Assembly (NCBI RefSeq): GCF_009925085.1
Contig: NZ_JAABNR010000011.1
Span: 112,145-176,144, forward strand
DNA from: Stagnihabitans tardus
GTDB lineage: Bacteria; Pseudomonadota; Alphaproteobacteria; Rhodobacterales; Rhodobacteraceae
Direction: 5' to 3'
DNA length: 64,000 bases
Program-made: the position numbers and the translations under genes
The notes under the pieces: model-generated
Told to the model about the DNA's origin: nothing
The model's input: only the letters and a program-made list of their open reading frames with translations
Databases searched by the model: none
Shown here: one piece after another, positions 43,568 through 51,953 of the stretch
Layout: every line of letters begins with the position of its first letter
Numbering within the stretch: the stretch's first letter is position 1

Positions 43568-43592
43568 GGTGCGTGCAAGCACGCACCCTACC
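43568..43592. repeat. palindromic repeat family 2, copy 5
   Basis: GGTGCGTGC AA GCACGCACC followed by CTACC; exact inverse of copy 4, 22 bases from it, in the divergent gap between the dioxygenase and the amino-acid-binding protein. Confidence 0.8.
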
Positions 43593-43691
43593 TTAACACG
43601 ACCGTGCTGGGCGTCTTTCCCATCCCGCCCCTTGCGGTCCGCCCCGGCTTGGGGTTTGATCCGCCATCGCTTCGTGACAGGGAGTCATCCG

Positions 43692-44477
43692 ATGAAATTC
43701 GCCTCAACCCTTGCTGGCCTTGCCTTGGGCCTGATGTCCACCGCCGCCTTCGCCCAAGCCCTTCCCGACCTGGGCGGCCGCGAGATCACCATCGTGACGG
43801 AAAACGCCTATCCGCCGCTGCAGTTCCTCGACAAGGACGGCCAGGCCATCGGCTGGGAATACGACGCCATTGCCGAGATCTCCAAGCGGCTGAATTTCAA
43901 GGTGAAATACGAGAACATCTCCTGGGACGCCATGATCCCGGCGGTCTCGGAAGGCCAGTTCGACATGGGGATGACCGGCATCACCATCACCGATGAGCGC
44001 AAGGAGAAGATCGACTTCTCCGAGCCCTATATGCGGTCGGAAAGCATCATGATGGTGCGCGGCGATGAGACGCGCTTCACCGATGCGGCCTCTTTCGCCG
44101 CCAATGCCGACCTTCTGATCGGCGCGCAGCCCGGCACGACGCCCTTCTACACCGCCGTTTATTCCGTGCTGGATGGCAACGAGCAGAACCCGCGCATCAA
44201 GCTGATGGAGACCTTCGGCGCGACCGTCGAGGCCCTGAAGGCGGGCGATGTTGACACGGTTCTGACCGACATGACCGCCGGGAAAGGCTATGTCGATGCC
44301 TCGAACGGGGGCCTGAAGCTCGTGGGCGAGCCGCTCGGCACCGAGGATTTCGGCTTCATCTTCCCCAAGGGCTCTGACCTCGCCGCGCCGATGAATGCGG
44401 CGATCGAGGCGATGAAGGCCGATGGGACCTTCGATGCGCTGAACAAGAAGTGGTTCCTTGATTACAAGATGAACTGA
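43692..44477 (+). CDS. polar amino-acid ABC transporter substrate-binding protein
   Basis: 261 residues, periplasmic. Signal peptide MKFASTLAGLALGLMSTAAF ending AQA. SBP_bac_3 fold: REITIVTENAYPPLQFLDKD, EYDAIAEISKRLNFKVKYEN, SWDAMIPAVSEGQFDMGMTG with ITDERKEKIDFSEPY, and LSVLDGNE-type C-terminal lobe features. It binds a polar or basic amino acid or an opine; the residue is not decided here. A permease follows immediately, but no ATPase gene does. Confidence 0.92.
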   Translation: MKFASTLAGLALGLMSTAAFAQALPDLGGREITIVTENAYPPLQFLDKDGQAIGWEYDAIAEISKRLNFKVKYENISWDAMIPAVSEGQFDMGMTGITITDERKEKIDFSEPYMRSESIMMVRGDETRFTDAASFAANADLLIGAQPGTTPFYTAVYSVLDGNEQNPRIKLMETFGATVEALKAGDVDTVLTDMTAGKGYVDASNGGLKLVGEPLGTEDFGFIFPKGSDLAAPMNAAIEAMKADGTFDALNKKWFLDYKMN

Positions 44478-45275
44478 GTGCAGCCGAAGACCCAAGGAGA
44501 GGATTTTCCCTGGTGGCTGGTGGTCGTTGCGGCCACCGGCCTTTGGGCCTTGTACGAGGTCTGGGCCAGCGAGATCTACTCGGATGTGATGGCGGGGCTT
44601 GTGAAGGGCATCGGCATCACCATTGGCGTGACGGTGGTGGCCTATGTGCTGGCCTGCCTGATGGGCCTGGGGCTGGCCATGGCCGGGCTCTCGCGGTTCC
44701 GGCTGCTGCGCCAGGCGGCTCGGCTCTGGATCGAGGTGATCCGGGGCGTGCCGATCATGGTTTTGCTTCTGTATGTCGCCTTCGTCGTGGCGCCGGGCAT
44801 GGTCTGGGCCTGGAACGGGGTGACGGGCTTCCTGGGGATGGAGCCGGTCCGGCCGCGCGACTTCCCGCTTCTGGCGCGGGCCGTGATGGCCTTGACGCTC
44901 GCCTATTCCGCCTTCCTGGCCGAAATCTTCCGGGCGGGCCTGCAATCGGTGGACAAGGGCCAGACCGAGGCCGCGATGTCCTTGGGGCTGAATGGGTGGC
45001 AGAGGTTCCGCCATGTCGTCTTCCCCCAGGCCTTTCGCGTGATCCTGCCTCCGCTTGGCAATGACTTCGTGGCCATGGTGAAGGATTCGTCGCTGGTTTC
45101 GATCCTCGGCGTGGCCGATATCACCCAGATCGGCAAGGTCATGGCAGCGGGCAACTTCCGCTATTTCGAGACCTATAACATGGTGGCGCTTCTCTACCTT
45201 TTGATGACGATCTCGCTGAGCCTGGCCTTGCGGCGGTTTGAGCGCGGGATGAAAGTGGTGGGACAGGGTGGGTGA
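44478..45275 (+). CDS. amino-acid ABC transporter permease
   Basis: 265 residues, HisM/GlnP family, with about five TM segments: LVKGIGITIGVTVVAYVLAC, WIEVIRGVPIMVLLLYVAFV, LALTLAYSAFLAEIFRAGLQ and QTEAAMSLGLNGWQRFRHVV, the cytoplasmic EAA loop. The GTG start directly follows the binding-protein stop. Two hairpins at 45280-45332 probably terminate the pair, so the ATPase must be encoded elsewhere. Confidence 0.92.
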   Translation: MQPKTQGEDFPWWLVVVAATGLWALYEVWASEIYSDVMAGLVKGIGITIGVTVVAYVLACLMGLGLAMAGLSRFRLLRQAARLWIEVIRGVPIMVLLLYVAFVVAPGMVWAWNGVTGFLGMEPVRPRDFPLLARAVMALTLAYSAFLAEIFRAGLQSVDKGQTEAAMSLGLNGWQRFRHVVFPQAFRVILPPLGNDFVAMVKDSSLVSILGVADITQIGKVMAAGNFRYFETYNMVALLYLLMTISLSLALRRFERGMKVVGQGG

Positions 45276-45279
45276 ACCC

Positions 45280-45332
45280 CTGGGGGCGCGCTGCCCCCAG
45301 ACCATGCAAAAGCTGGGGGGCCAGCCCCCCAG
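45280..45332 (+). terminator. double hairpin after ABC permease
   Basis: CTGGGGGC/GCCCCCAG (45280-45300) and CTGGGGGGC CA GCCCCCCAG (45313-45332). No U-run follows, but two strong hairpins in a row just after the stop suit termination or 3'-end protection. Confidence 0.5.
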
Positions 45333-45338
45333 CCCCCC

Positions 45339-45364
45339 CGGGATATTTATGAAAAGATGAAAGA
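45339..45364 (+). repeat. GATATTT element, copy 8 (variant)
   Basis: CGGGATATTTATGAAAAGAT followed by GAAAG. Its ATGAAAG creates a false start (45357) for the peptidase behind it. Confidence 0.7.
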
Positions 45365-45371
45365 GGGTGCC

Positions 45372-47372
45372 GTGAACGCTTTGCTGACCGAGTGGAAGAC
45401 CGAGTTTGGCTTGCCGCCCTATGGCGCCTTTTCGGATGCCGATTTCGCCCCGGCCTTTGCCGCGGCGCTGGAGGAGGCGCGGGCGCGGGTGACGGCGATT
45501 GCCGAGGATGCGGCGGCGCCGACGTTCGAGAATGTCATCGAGGCTTTGGAGCTGTCCGAAGAGGCTTTGAGCCGGGTTTGCGGGGTCTTCTACAACCTCG
45601 TGGGCGCGGATTCGAACGAGGCGCGCGAGGCTTTGCAGTCGGAGATGGCGCCGAAGCTTTCGGAGTATTCCTCCTGGGTTTCGAACAACAAGGCGCTTTT
45701 CGCCCGGATCGAGGCGGTCTGGCAGGGGCGTGGGGCGCTCTCGGGCGAGCGCTTGCGGGTCTTGGAGCTTTATCGGCGGATGTTCGTGCGGTCGGGCGCG
45801 CTCCTGGAGGGGGAGAAGGCTGCGCGGCTGACCGAGGTCAAGGCGCGGCTGGCGGTTCTGGGGACCAAGTTCAGCCAGAACGTGCTGGCCGATGAGCGGG
45901 CCTGGAAGATGGAGCTCTCGGAGGCGGACCTGGAAGGCCTGCCGGATTTCGTCGTGGCGACGGCCAGGGCTGCGGGCGGCAATGGCGCGCCTTGCGTGAC
46001 CTTGAACCGGTCGCTGATCGTGCCCTTCCTGCAGTTCTCGCCGCGCAGGGACCTGCGCGAGAGGGCCTATGCGGCCTGGGTGGCGCGGGGCGCGAATGGC
46101 GGCGAGACCGACAACCGGGGGATCGCGGCCGAGACGCTTGCCTTGCGGCATGAGCGGGCGCAGCTTCTGGGCTATGCCAGCTTTGCCGATTTCAAGCTGG
46201 AGCCCGAGATGGCCAAGACGCCCGGCGCGGTGCGCGATCTGCTCATGCGGGTCTGGGCGCCGGCGAAGAAGAAGGCCGAAGCCGATGCCGCGGTGCTGGA
46301 GGCGATGCTGCGTGCCGATGGCATCGCGGGGCCGCTGGAGGCCTGGGATTGGCGCTATTACTCGGAAAAGCGGCGGAAGGCCGAGCATGACCTGGATGAG
46401 GCGCTGTTGAAGCCCTATTTGGGGCTCGAGGCGATGCTGGCCGCCATGTTCGGCTGTGCCACCAGGCTTTTCGGGCTGGAGTTCCGGGAGCTCTCCGTGC
46501 CCCTCTACCACCCCGACGCCCGTGCCTGGGAGGTGACCCGCAAGGGCAAACATGTTGCCGTCTTCATCGGGGATTACTTTGCGCGGCCCTCCAAGCGGTC
46601 CGGCGCCTGGTGTTCGGATATTAGGGGGCAAAGGAAGCTTGGCGGCGCGCAGCGGCCCATCGTCGTCAATGTCTGCAACTTCGCCAAGGGCGAGCCCTGC
46701 TTGCTCTCTTATGACGATGCGCGGACGCTGTTTCACGAGTTCGGCCATGCGCTCCACCAGATGCTGAGCGACGTGACCTATGGCTTCATCGCGGGCACCA
46801 ATGTCGCGCGGGACTTCGTGGAGCTGCCGAGCCAGCTTTACGAACACTGGCTGGAAGTGCCCGAAGTGCTGCAGGAATACGCCCGCCATTGGCAGAGTGG
46901 CGAGCCGATGCCCGCCGATATGCTGAAACGGCTTTTGGCGGCGGGGACCTATGACCAGGCCTTTGCCACGGTGGAATTCGTCTCCTCCGCCATGGTGGAC
47001 CTGGCTTTCCACGAGGGCGCGCCGCCTGCCGACCCCATGACGCGTCAGGCCGAGGTCCTGGAGGAGATGGGCCTGCCCCATGCCATCCGCATGCGCCACG
47101 CCACCCCGCATTTCGCCCATGTCTTTTCCGGTGACGGCTATAGCAGCGGCTATTACAGCTACATGTGGTCCGAGGTCATGGATGCCGATGCCTTCGCTGC
47201 CTTCGAAGAGGCGGGCTCTGCCTTCGACCCGGAAACGGCCGCGCGGCTGGAGAAGCATATCCTCTCGGCCGGGGGCAGCCAGGAGGCCGATGCCGCCTAC
47301 CTGGCCTTCCGGGGCAAGATGCCGGGGGTGGAGCCTTTGCTGAAGGGCAGGGGGCTCTTGGAAGAGGTGTGA
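45372..47372 (+). CDS. M3-family oligopeptidase (OpdA/Dcp type)
   Basis: 666-residue zinc peptidase that degrades cytoplasmic oligopeptides. Zinc motif HEFGH at residues 455-459 in LFHEFGHALHQMLSDVTYG, followed by the conserved VARDFVELPSQLYEHWL and the C-terminal SGYYSYMWSEVMDADAF. The long helical N-terminal half is standard for M3A enzymes. I prefer GTG 45372 (GAGGG four to eight bases upstream) to ATG 45357, which belongs to the GATATTT repeat. A long-armed hairpin follows at 47391-47441. Confidence 0.92.
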   Translation: MNALLTEWKTEFGLPPYGAFSDADFAPAFAAALEEARARVTAIAEDAAAPTFENVIEALELSEEALSRVCGVFYNLVGADSNEAREALQSEMAPKLSEYSSWVSNNKALFARIEAVWQGRGALSGERLRVLELYRRMFVRSGALLEGEKAARLTEVKARLAVLGTKFSQNVLADERAWKMELSEADLEGLPDFVVATARAAGGNGAPCVTLNRSLIVPFLQFSPRRDLRERAYAAWVARGANGGETDNRGIAAETLALRHERAQLLGYASFADFKLEPEMAKTPGAVRDLLMRVWAPAKKKAEADAAVLEAMLRADGIAGPLEAWDWRYYSEKRRKAEHDLDEALLKPYLGLEAMLAAMFGCATRLFGLEFRELSVPLYHPDARAWEVTRKGKHVAVFIGDYFARPSKRSGAWCSDIRGQRKLGGAQRPIVVNVCNFAKGEPCLLSYDDARTLFHEFGHALHQMLSDVTYGFIAGTNVARDFVELPSQLYEHWLEVPEVLQEYARHWQSGEPMPADMLKRLLAAGTYDQAFATVEFVSSAMVDLAFHEGAPPADPMTRQAEVLEEMGLPHAIRMRHATPHFAHVFSGDGYSSGYYSYMWSEVMDADAFAAFEEAGSAFDPETAARLEKHILSAGGSQEADAAYLAFRGKMPGVEPLLKGRGLLEEV

Positions 47373-47390
47373 GGGGAGAGGCTGGGAAGG

Positions 47391-47441
47391 GAGAGGGCCC
47401 GGACCGCTCCCACCCGCCCACCCCGCGCTCCGGGCCCTCTC
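47391..47441. terminator. long-armed hairpin between convergent genes
   Basis: GAGAGGGCCCGGA (47391-47403) pairs perfectly with TCCGGGCCCTCTC (47429-47441) around a 25-base C-rich loop. A second hairpin GCTCCGGG/CCCGGAGC lies at 47476-47497. It separates the peptidase from the convergent rhomboid gene. Confidence 0.5.
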
Positions 47442-47501
47442 CGCCCCGAGTTTGCCGTGCCAGCAGCGCCAGGCTGCTCCGGGCCCCGACCCGGAGCCTC
47501 C

Positions 47502-48203
47502 TTACCGCTTGCGGATGCGGGTCAGAAGCGCTCGGGCGCCGCCGGGAATGACGAAGAACGACAGGCCGAAGCCCACCGCGAAGCCTGCGGCATCGGCCAC
47601 CCACATCCAGCCCTCGGACTGGTCCAGCCCGCCCATGGTCAGCGCCGCCACGCCGAAGACCACGCGGACCCCCAGCAGGAAGCCGATCAGCCGGAAGGCG
47701 TTGTTCGGGATGCCGGTGATCTTCTCGCGCATCCATTGCACCCAGGTGAAACCGCCGATCAGCCCATAGATCGCGGGCCAACCGCCATAGAGCCCGGCAT
47801 GGGTCCAGGGGATCGCCGCATAGGCCAGGGCGCCGCCCAGGGCCGAGGCGAAGAAGATCAGCGTCACGGCCCACCACCGAAAGACCTCCCCGGTGAACTT
47901 GGCCAAGGCCAGGAGGATGACGACGGAAAAGAGCGCTCCGGTCAGGTCGCCGTTCACGAAGACATGGGTGAAGGGCCGCCACAGCCCGTCCAGCGGCCAT
48001 TGGTTCAAGAGCAGCATCTGGCGCAGATAGTCCGGCGCAAAGGCCAGTTGCTGGATCGCCTCGGCCCGCCAGCCAATGGCGGTTGGGCCCCCGGCCAGGC
48101 CGTTCTCGCCGGCCGAAAGCACGATCTCCAGCGCGATCATCGGCAGGGCCAGGACCCAGGCGATCATCGGCAGGGGGTTCAGGGGCGCAGGTGTCTCGGT
48201 CAT
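47502..48203 (-). CDS. rhomboid-family membrane protein, probably inactive
   Basis: 233 residues with six TM segments in rhomboid order. WPLDGLWRPFTHVFVNGDLT matches the rhomboid L1/TM2 region (with the HxxxN His and Asn). Where the active-site GxSG should be, the sequence is GGWPAIYGLIGG, so Ser is replaced by Trp. In the last TM, where the catalytic His belongs, it reads WVADAAGFAVGFG. It is therefore likely a pseudoprotease. A related non-catalytic subgroup seems usual in Rhodobacteraceae. The ATG at 48203 lies 75 bases from divergent trpS. Confidence 0.8.
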   Translation of the reverse strand: MTETPAPLNPLPMIAWVLALPMIALEIVLSAGENGLAGGPTAIGWRAEAIQQLAFAPDYLRQMLLLNQWPLDGLWRPFTHVFVNGDLTGALFSVVILLALAKFTGEVFRWWAVTLIFFASALGGALAYAAIPWTHAGLYGGWPAIYGLIGGFTWVQWMREKITGIPNNAFRLIGFLLGVRVVFGVAALTMGGLDQSEGWMWVADAAGFAVGFGLSFFVIPGGARALLTRIRKR

Positions 48204-48278
48204 GGCGGCCAATTCGTTTGACGGGGGCAGGGGCCTTGGATAAGCCCTTGAGCCTGAACTTTCCAGATGGAGTCTCTC

Positions 48279-49319
48279 ATGACCGAGCCGGTCCAAACGC
48301 CTCAGTCCAGCTTCAAGCCCCGGATCTTCTCGGGCATCCAGCCTTCGGGCGGGTTGACCCTTGGGAATTATCTCGGCGCCCTGAAGCGGTTCGTCGAAAA
48401 GCAGGATGAGGGGATCGAGACGATCTATTGCCTCGTCGATCTGCATGCGATCACCGTCTGGCAAGACCCCGAACGCTTGCGCCAGCAGACCCGCGAGGGG
48501 GCTGCGGCCTTCATCGCGGCGGGCATCGACCCCAAGCGGTCGATCCTGTTCAACCAGTCGCAGGTCACGGCCCATGCGGAACTGGGCTGGATCTTCAACT
48601 GCATCGCCCGGATGGGCTGGATGAGCCGGATGACCCAGTTCAAGGACAAGGCGGGCAAGAACAGCGAAAACGTCTCGCTGGGGCTCTTTGCCTATCCCTC
48701 GCTGATGGCCGCCGACATCCTCGCCTATCATGCGACCATGGTGCCCGTGGGCGACGACCAGAAGCAGCACCTGGAGCTCTGCCGCGACATCGCGATCAAG
48801 TTCAACAACGACTACAAGGTGGATTTCTTCCCGGTGGTCGAACCCCTGATCGAAGGTGCCGCGACGCGGGTCATGTCCTTGCGCGACGGGACGAAGAAGA
48901 TGTCGAAATCCGATCCCAGCGACCAGAGCCGCATCAACCTGACCGATGACGCCGACATGATCGCCCAGAAGATCAGGAAAGCGAAAACCGACCCCGAGCC
49001 CCTGCCCGAGACGCTGGAGGGTCTGAAAGACCGGCCCGAGGCCAAGAACCTGGTCAATATCTATGCCGCGCTCGCGGGGATGACGCCCGAGGCGGTGGTG
49101 GCGGAATATGCCGGCGCGCAGTTCGGGACCTTCAAGCCGAAACTGGCGGAATTGTCGGTGGCCAAGCTCTCGCCCATCACGACCGAGATGAACCGGCTGA
49201 TGAAGGACCCGGCCGAGATCGACCGCATCCTGGGCCAGGGGGCCGAGCGCGCCGATGCCATCGCCCAGCCGATCTTGGCCCAGGTCAAGGACATCGTCGG
49301 GATGATCCGCTCGCGGTGA
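48279..49319 (+). CDS. trpS: tryptophanyl-tRNA synthetase
   Basis: 346 residues, class Ic synthetase. HIGH-equivalent in [25 protein letters not shown] in [15 protein letters not shown], and [17 protein letters not shown] for Trp recognition. GGAG six bases before ATG 48279 decides this start over the in-frame ATG at 48267. A strong terminator follows at 49446-49477. Confidence 0.96.
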   Translation: MTEPVQTPQSSFKPRIFSGIQPSGGLTLGNYLGALKRFVEKQDEGIETIYCLVDLHAITVWQDPERLRQQTREGAAAFIAAGIDPKRSILFNQSQVTAHAELGWIFNCIARMGWMSRMTQFKDKAGKNSENVSLGLFAYPSLMAADILAYHATMVPVGDDQKQHLELCRDIAIKFNNDYKVDFFPVVEPLIEGAATRVMSLRDGTKKMSKSDPSDQSRINLTDDADMIAQKIRKAKTDPEPLPETLEGLKDRPEAKNLVNIYAALAGMTPEAVVAEYAGAQFGTFKPKLAELSVAKLSPITTEMNRLMKDPAEIDRILGQGAERADAIAQPILAQVKDIVGMIRSR

Positions 49320-49445
49320 CTTATCCCCAGAAAAAGCCAAGGGCGTCACGGAATCGATTCAAGCCGGCGGCAGGATAGCCTCAGGCAGCTTGCCTCGCCC
49401 TGACCCCGTCGCCGTCCCCTTGCGCGGGTCTCTCTCGGGTTCTTG

Positions 49446-49477
49446 ACCCCCGGTCGCCGACCGGGGGTTCTTTTTTG
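49446..49477 (+). terminator. rho-independent terminator after trpS
   Basis: ACCCCCGGTC (49446-49455) with GACCGGGGGT (49459-49468), GCC loop, then a TCTTTTTT run. It lies 127 bases after the trpS stop. Confidence 0.85.
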
Positions 49478-49489
49478 CCGGCGCAGCCC

Positions 49490-49515
49490 CCGGGATATCT
49501 TGGCCAAATTGAAAG
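49490..49515 (+). repeat. GATATTT element, copy 9
   Basis: CCGGGATATCTTGGCCAAAT followed by TGAAAG, right after the trpS terminator and 50 bases before the stress-protein gene on the same strand. Confidence 0.6.
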
Positions 49516-49565
49516 ACTTGTCCGGGGGGGACCTTTGGGCGATAAGGGGCGCGAAGGAGAGTGCC

Positions 49566-50021
49566 ATGCGGAAATTCATGGTCGTGCTCGACGACACGCG
49601 GGAATGTCTGAATGCCATGCGCTTTGCCGCGCTTCGGGCCTCGCATACCGGGGGGGGCGTGCAGATCCTCTCGATCATCCCCCCGGAAGAGTTCCAGCAC
49701 TGGATGGGCGTGGCCGACCTGATGCGGGCCGAGGCGCGCGAGCGGATCGAGGCGCATTTCGAGGTCTTCGCCAAGTGGATGCGCGACAAGCAGGGCGTCA
49801 ATCCCGAGCTGGTGATCCGCGAGGGTGACCCGGTGGCCGAGATCCTCTCCCAGGTGCGCGAGGACCCCGAGGTCGGCGTCCTTGTCCTGGGGGCCAGTCA
49901 CGAGAAGAACGGGCCCGGCCCCCTGGTGACGGCGCTGACGCGGTCTTCGGGGACGCTCCCCATCCCGATCACCATTGTGCCCGGCGACATGAGCAAGGAA
50001 CGGCTGGAGAGCATCTCGTGA
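49566..50021 (+). CDS. universal stress protein
   Basis: 151 residues, UspA fold: MRKFMVVLDDTRECLNAMRF at the start, then LSIIPPEEFQHWMGVADLMR, LVIREGDPVAEILSQVREDP and VGVLVLGASHEKNGPGPLVT with the loop that binds ATP in some members (GxxxxGPG-like). A general stress or nucleotide-binding role is usual. The DUF2867-like gene overlaps its stop (GTGA). Confidence 0.9.
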   Translation: MRKFMVVLDDTRECLNAMRFAALRASHTGGGVQILSIIPPEEFQHWMGVADLMRAEARERIEAHFEVFAKWMRDKQGVNPELVIREGDPVAEILSQVREDPEVGVLVLGASHEKNGPGPLVTALTRSSGTLPIPITIVPGDMSKERLESIS

Positions 50022-50476
50022 CGCCGCTTCTGGTCGCCTTGCCGCAGGACCTTGCCTTCCTGCACGAAGCTGCGGTCGACCTGCCGCGCCCGATGAGCCC
50101 GGTCGAGGCCTGGGGGCGGATCATGGCCGATCCGCTGCCGGGCCTGGCGCTGGCCTTCCGCATCCGGGACGCGATCTCGGCCCGGTTCGGGGTGGCGAGG
50201 ATCGGCGGGTTTTCGGGCGCCCCCGTGGCCGCGCCGAAGGTCGGCGACCGGCTGGACTTCTTCCTCGTCGAGGGGGAGGAGCCGGGTCGCCTGACCCTGA
50301 CCGCCCGCGACCGCCACCTGGATGTGATGATCTGCGTGACGGGCGGGCTGCGCCTTGGCATCACGGCCTCGGTCGTCACGCACAACCGCTTTGGCCGGGC
50401 CTATATGTGGGTGGTCGGCCCCGCCCATCGGCTGATCGTCCGGGTCATGCTGCGGCGGCTTTTGCGCGGGCTTTGA
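50018..50476 (+). CDS. DUF2867-family protein
   Basis: 152 residues starting at GTG 50018, overlapping the stress-protein stop. PMSPVEAWGRIMADPLPGLA, FFLVEGEEPGRLTLTARDRH, DVMICVTGGLRLGITASVVT and a basic C-terminus VMLRRLLRGL fit DUF2867. The function is unknown; the fold is probably a START/polyketide-cyclase-like or SDR-associated domain. Coupling with the stress protein suggests joint expression. Confidence 0.8.
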   Translation: MTPLLVALPQDLAFLHEAAVDLPRPMSPVEAWGRIMADPLPGLALAFRIRDAISARFGVARIGGFSGAPVAAPKVGDRLDFFLVEGEEPGRLTLTARDRHLDVMICVTGGLRLGITASVVTHNRFGRAYMWVVGPAHRLIVRVMLRRLLRGL

Positions 50477-50571
50477 GCCATGCATTTTCGGCATGGCGGC
50501 CTGGCGGGCTTGGCGCTGGTGCCGCAAGGGCCTTGGGCGCAAAAGGCGGCAGGGAGGAAGAAAGGGTTCAC

Positions 50572-50724
50572 ATGTCCAAGCCGCAATCCCCCGCCGCCTT
50601 CCGCGCCGAAGTTCCCGGCCTGTCCTATTTCCTCCCCGAGCTGTCCAAGGCCCCCCCGGCTCCGGCGCCCGTGCTTTCGGCGCCCCTTGCCGCGCTGGAG
50701 CAGATGTTCGGCTATTACGGCTGA
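50572..50724 (+). CDS. small conserved protein (50 aa)
   Basis: 50 residues: MSKPQSPAAFRAEVPGLSYF then LPELSKAPPAPAPVLSAPLA and ALEQMFGYYG. It has AAAGGG before the ATG. I recall near-identical short proteins ending MFGYYS upstream of Nfu genes in Rhodobacteraceae, so it looks conserved, but no function is known. The low-complexity Pro/Ala middle and a fixed C-terminal MFGYY motif suggest a peptide ligand or membrane-edge binder. Confidence 0.65.
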   Translation: MSKPQSPAAFRAEVPGLSYFLPELSKAPPAPAPVLSAPLAALEQMFGYYG

Positions 50725-50797
50725 TCTGGAACCATTCCAATCTTGACTTGGCGCCCCTTGGGGCGCATATCCGACAGGAACTGTCAGGAGATACCGG

Positions 50798-51355
50798 ATG
50801 TTCATCCAGACCGAATCCACGCCGAACCCCGCCACGCTGAAATTCCTCCCGGGGATGGAAGTGTTGGCCATGGGGACCGCCGATTTCCCCAATGCCGAGG
50901 TGGCGGCCAAGTCGCCGCTGGCCACCCGCGTCTTCGCGGTGGCGGGCGTGACCGGGGTCTTCCTCGGCACCGATTTCGTGACGGTGACCAAGGCCGAGGG
51001 CGTCGAGTGGCAGCACATCAAGCCCGCGATCCTCGGCGCCATCATGGAGCATTTCCAGTCGGGCGCCCCGGTGATCGAGGGCGAGCAGGCGGCGGCCCAT
51101 GCGGTCCACGACGGCCCGGATGGCGAGATCGTCAAGCAGATTCAAGAGCTTCTGGATACCCGCGTGCGGCCTGCCGTGGCGCAGGACGGCGGCGACATCA
51201 CCTTCCACGGCTTTGACCGGGGCGTGGTCTACCTGCATATGAAGGGCGCCTGCGCGGGCTGCCCCTCTTCGACCCTGACGCTGAAGATGGGGATCGAGAA
51301 CCTGCTGCGCCACTATATCCCCGAAGTGACCGAGGTCCGCCCCGTTGCGGCCTGA
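50798..51355 (+). CDS. nfu: Nfu-type iron-sulfur scaffold protein
   Basis: 185 residues, two domains: Nfu_N (MFIQTESTPNPATLKFLPGM through about 90) and the NifU C-terminal domain (about 105-180) with the cluster cysteines in GACAGCPSSTLTLKMGIE. It carries 4Fe-4S clusters to target enzymes, as human NFU1 and E. coli NfuA do. GGAG before the ATG. tsaB overlaps its 3' end. Confidence 0.95.
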   Translation: MFIQTESTPNPATLKFLPGMEVLAMGTADFPNAEVAAKSPLATRVFAVAGVTGVFLGTDFVTVTKAEGVEWQHIKPAILGAIMEHFQSGAPVIEGEQAAAHAVHDGPDGEIVKQIQELLDTRVRPAVAQDGGDITFHGFDRGVVYLHMKGACAGCPSSTLTLKMGIENLLRHYIPEVTEVRPVAA

Positions 51356-51953
51356 GGTCACTTTGGCCATCGACACATCGGCGGCGCATTGCGCCGCCGC
51401 TTTGCTTTTCCGGGGCAGAGAGGTCGAGGCTTTCGAAGAGATGGCCACCGGCCAGGCGGAACGGCTGATGCCCATGGTCGAGGCGCTTTTGGCCGGGCAG
51501 GGCTTGGGCTGGCCAGATGTGACGCTTTTGGCCGTGGGCACGGGGCCGGGGAATTTCACCGGGGTGCGGATCGCGGTGGCGGCGGCGCGGGGGCTCGCTC
51601 TGGGCCTTGGCGTGCCGCTGGTCGGCGTGACATCGCTCCAGGCGCTGCGCTTTGGGCATGAGGGGGCCCTGGCCTGTCTCGACGCCAGGCGCGGTGCGGT
51701 CTATGTGCAGGGAGAGGGCGCGGCTGCCTTGGCCGAATGGGAGGAGCTTTCCGGGTTTTCCCCCGCCTTTACCGTGGGATACCGGGCGGATGACCTGGCC
51801 CTGCGCTTTGGCGGGACGGTCCTGCCGACGCCCTCCCTGGTGCTGAACATCGCAAGGGTGGCGGCTGCGGGGCAGGGCGGCGCGCCCGCGCCCTTTTACC
51901 TGCGGGGCGCCGATGCTCTCCCGCCCTCCGACCCGCCCCCGGTGATCCTGTGA
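51345..51953 (+). CDS. tsaB: tRNA threonylcarbamoyladenosine protein TsaB
   Basis: 202 residues, inactive-paralogue partner of TsaD in t6A37 tRNA modification. ASKHA fold: VTLAIDTSAAHCAAALLFRG, VGTGPGNFTGVRIAVAAARG, ACLDARRGAVYVQGE. The start is probably TTG 51345, overlapping nfu; TTG 51363 with GAGG five bases upstream is the alternative. rimI overlaps its stop (GTGA), a standard tsaB-rimI pair. Confidence 0.92.
   Translation: MRPEVTLAIDTSAAHCAAALLFRGREVEAFEEMATGQAERLMPMVEALLAGQGLGWPDVTLLAVGTGPGNFTGVRIAVAAARGLALGLGVPLVGVTSLQALRFGHEGALACLDARRGAVYVQGEGAAALAEWEELSGFSPAFTVGYRADDLALRFGGTVLPTPSLVLNIARVAAAGQGGAPAPFYLRGADALPPSDPPPVIL

Noticed and set aside
45357..45371. ATG 45357 as peptidase start
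   Set aside because: It is part of a repeated intergenic GATATTT element; GTG 45372 has a better placed ribosome site.
43704..47258. 1184-codon minus-strand ORF
   Set aside because: Crosses three well-identified plus-strand genes; composition is that of an antisense frame.
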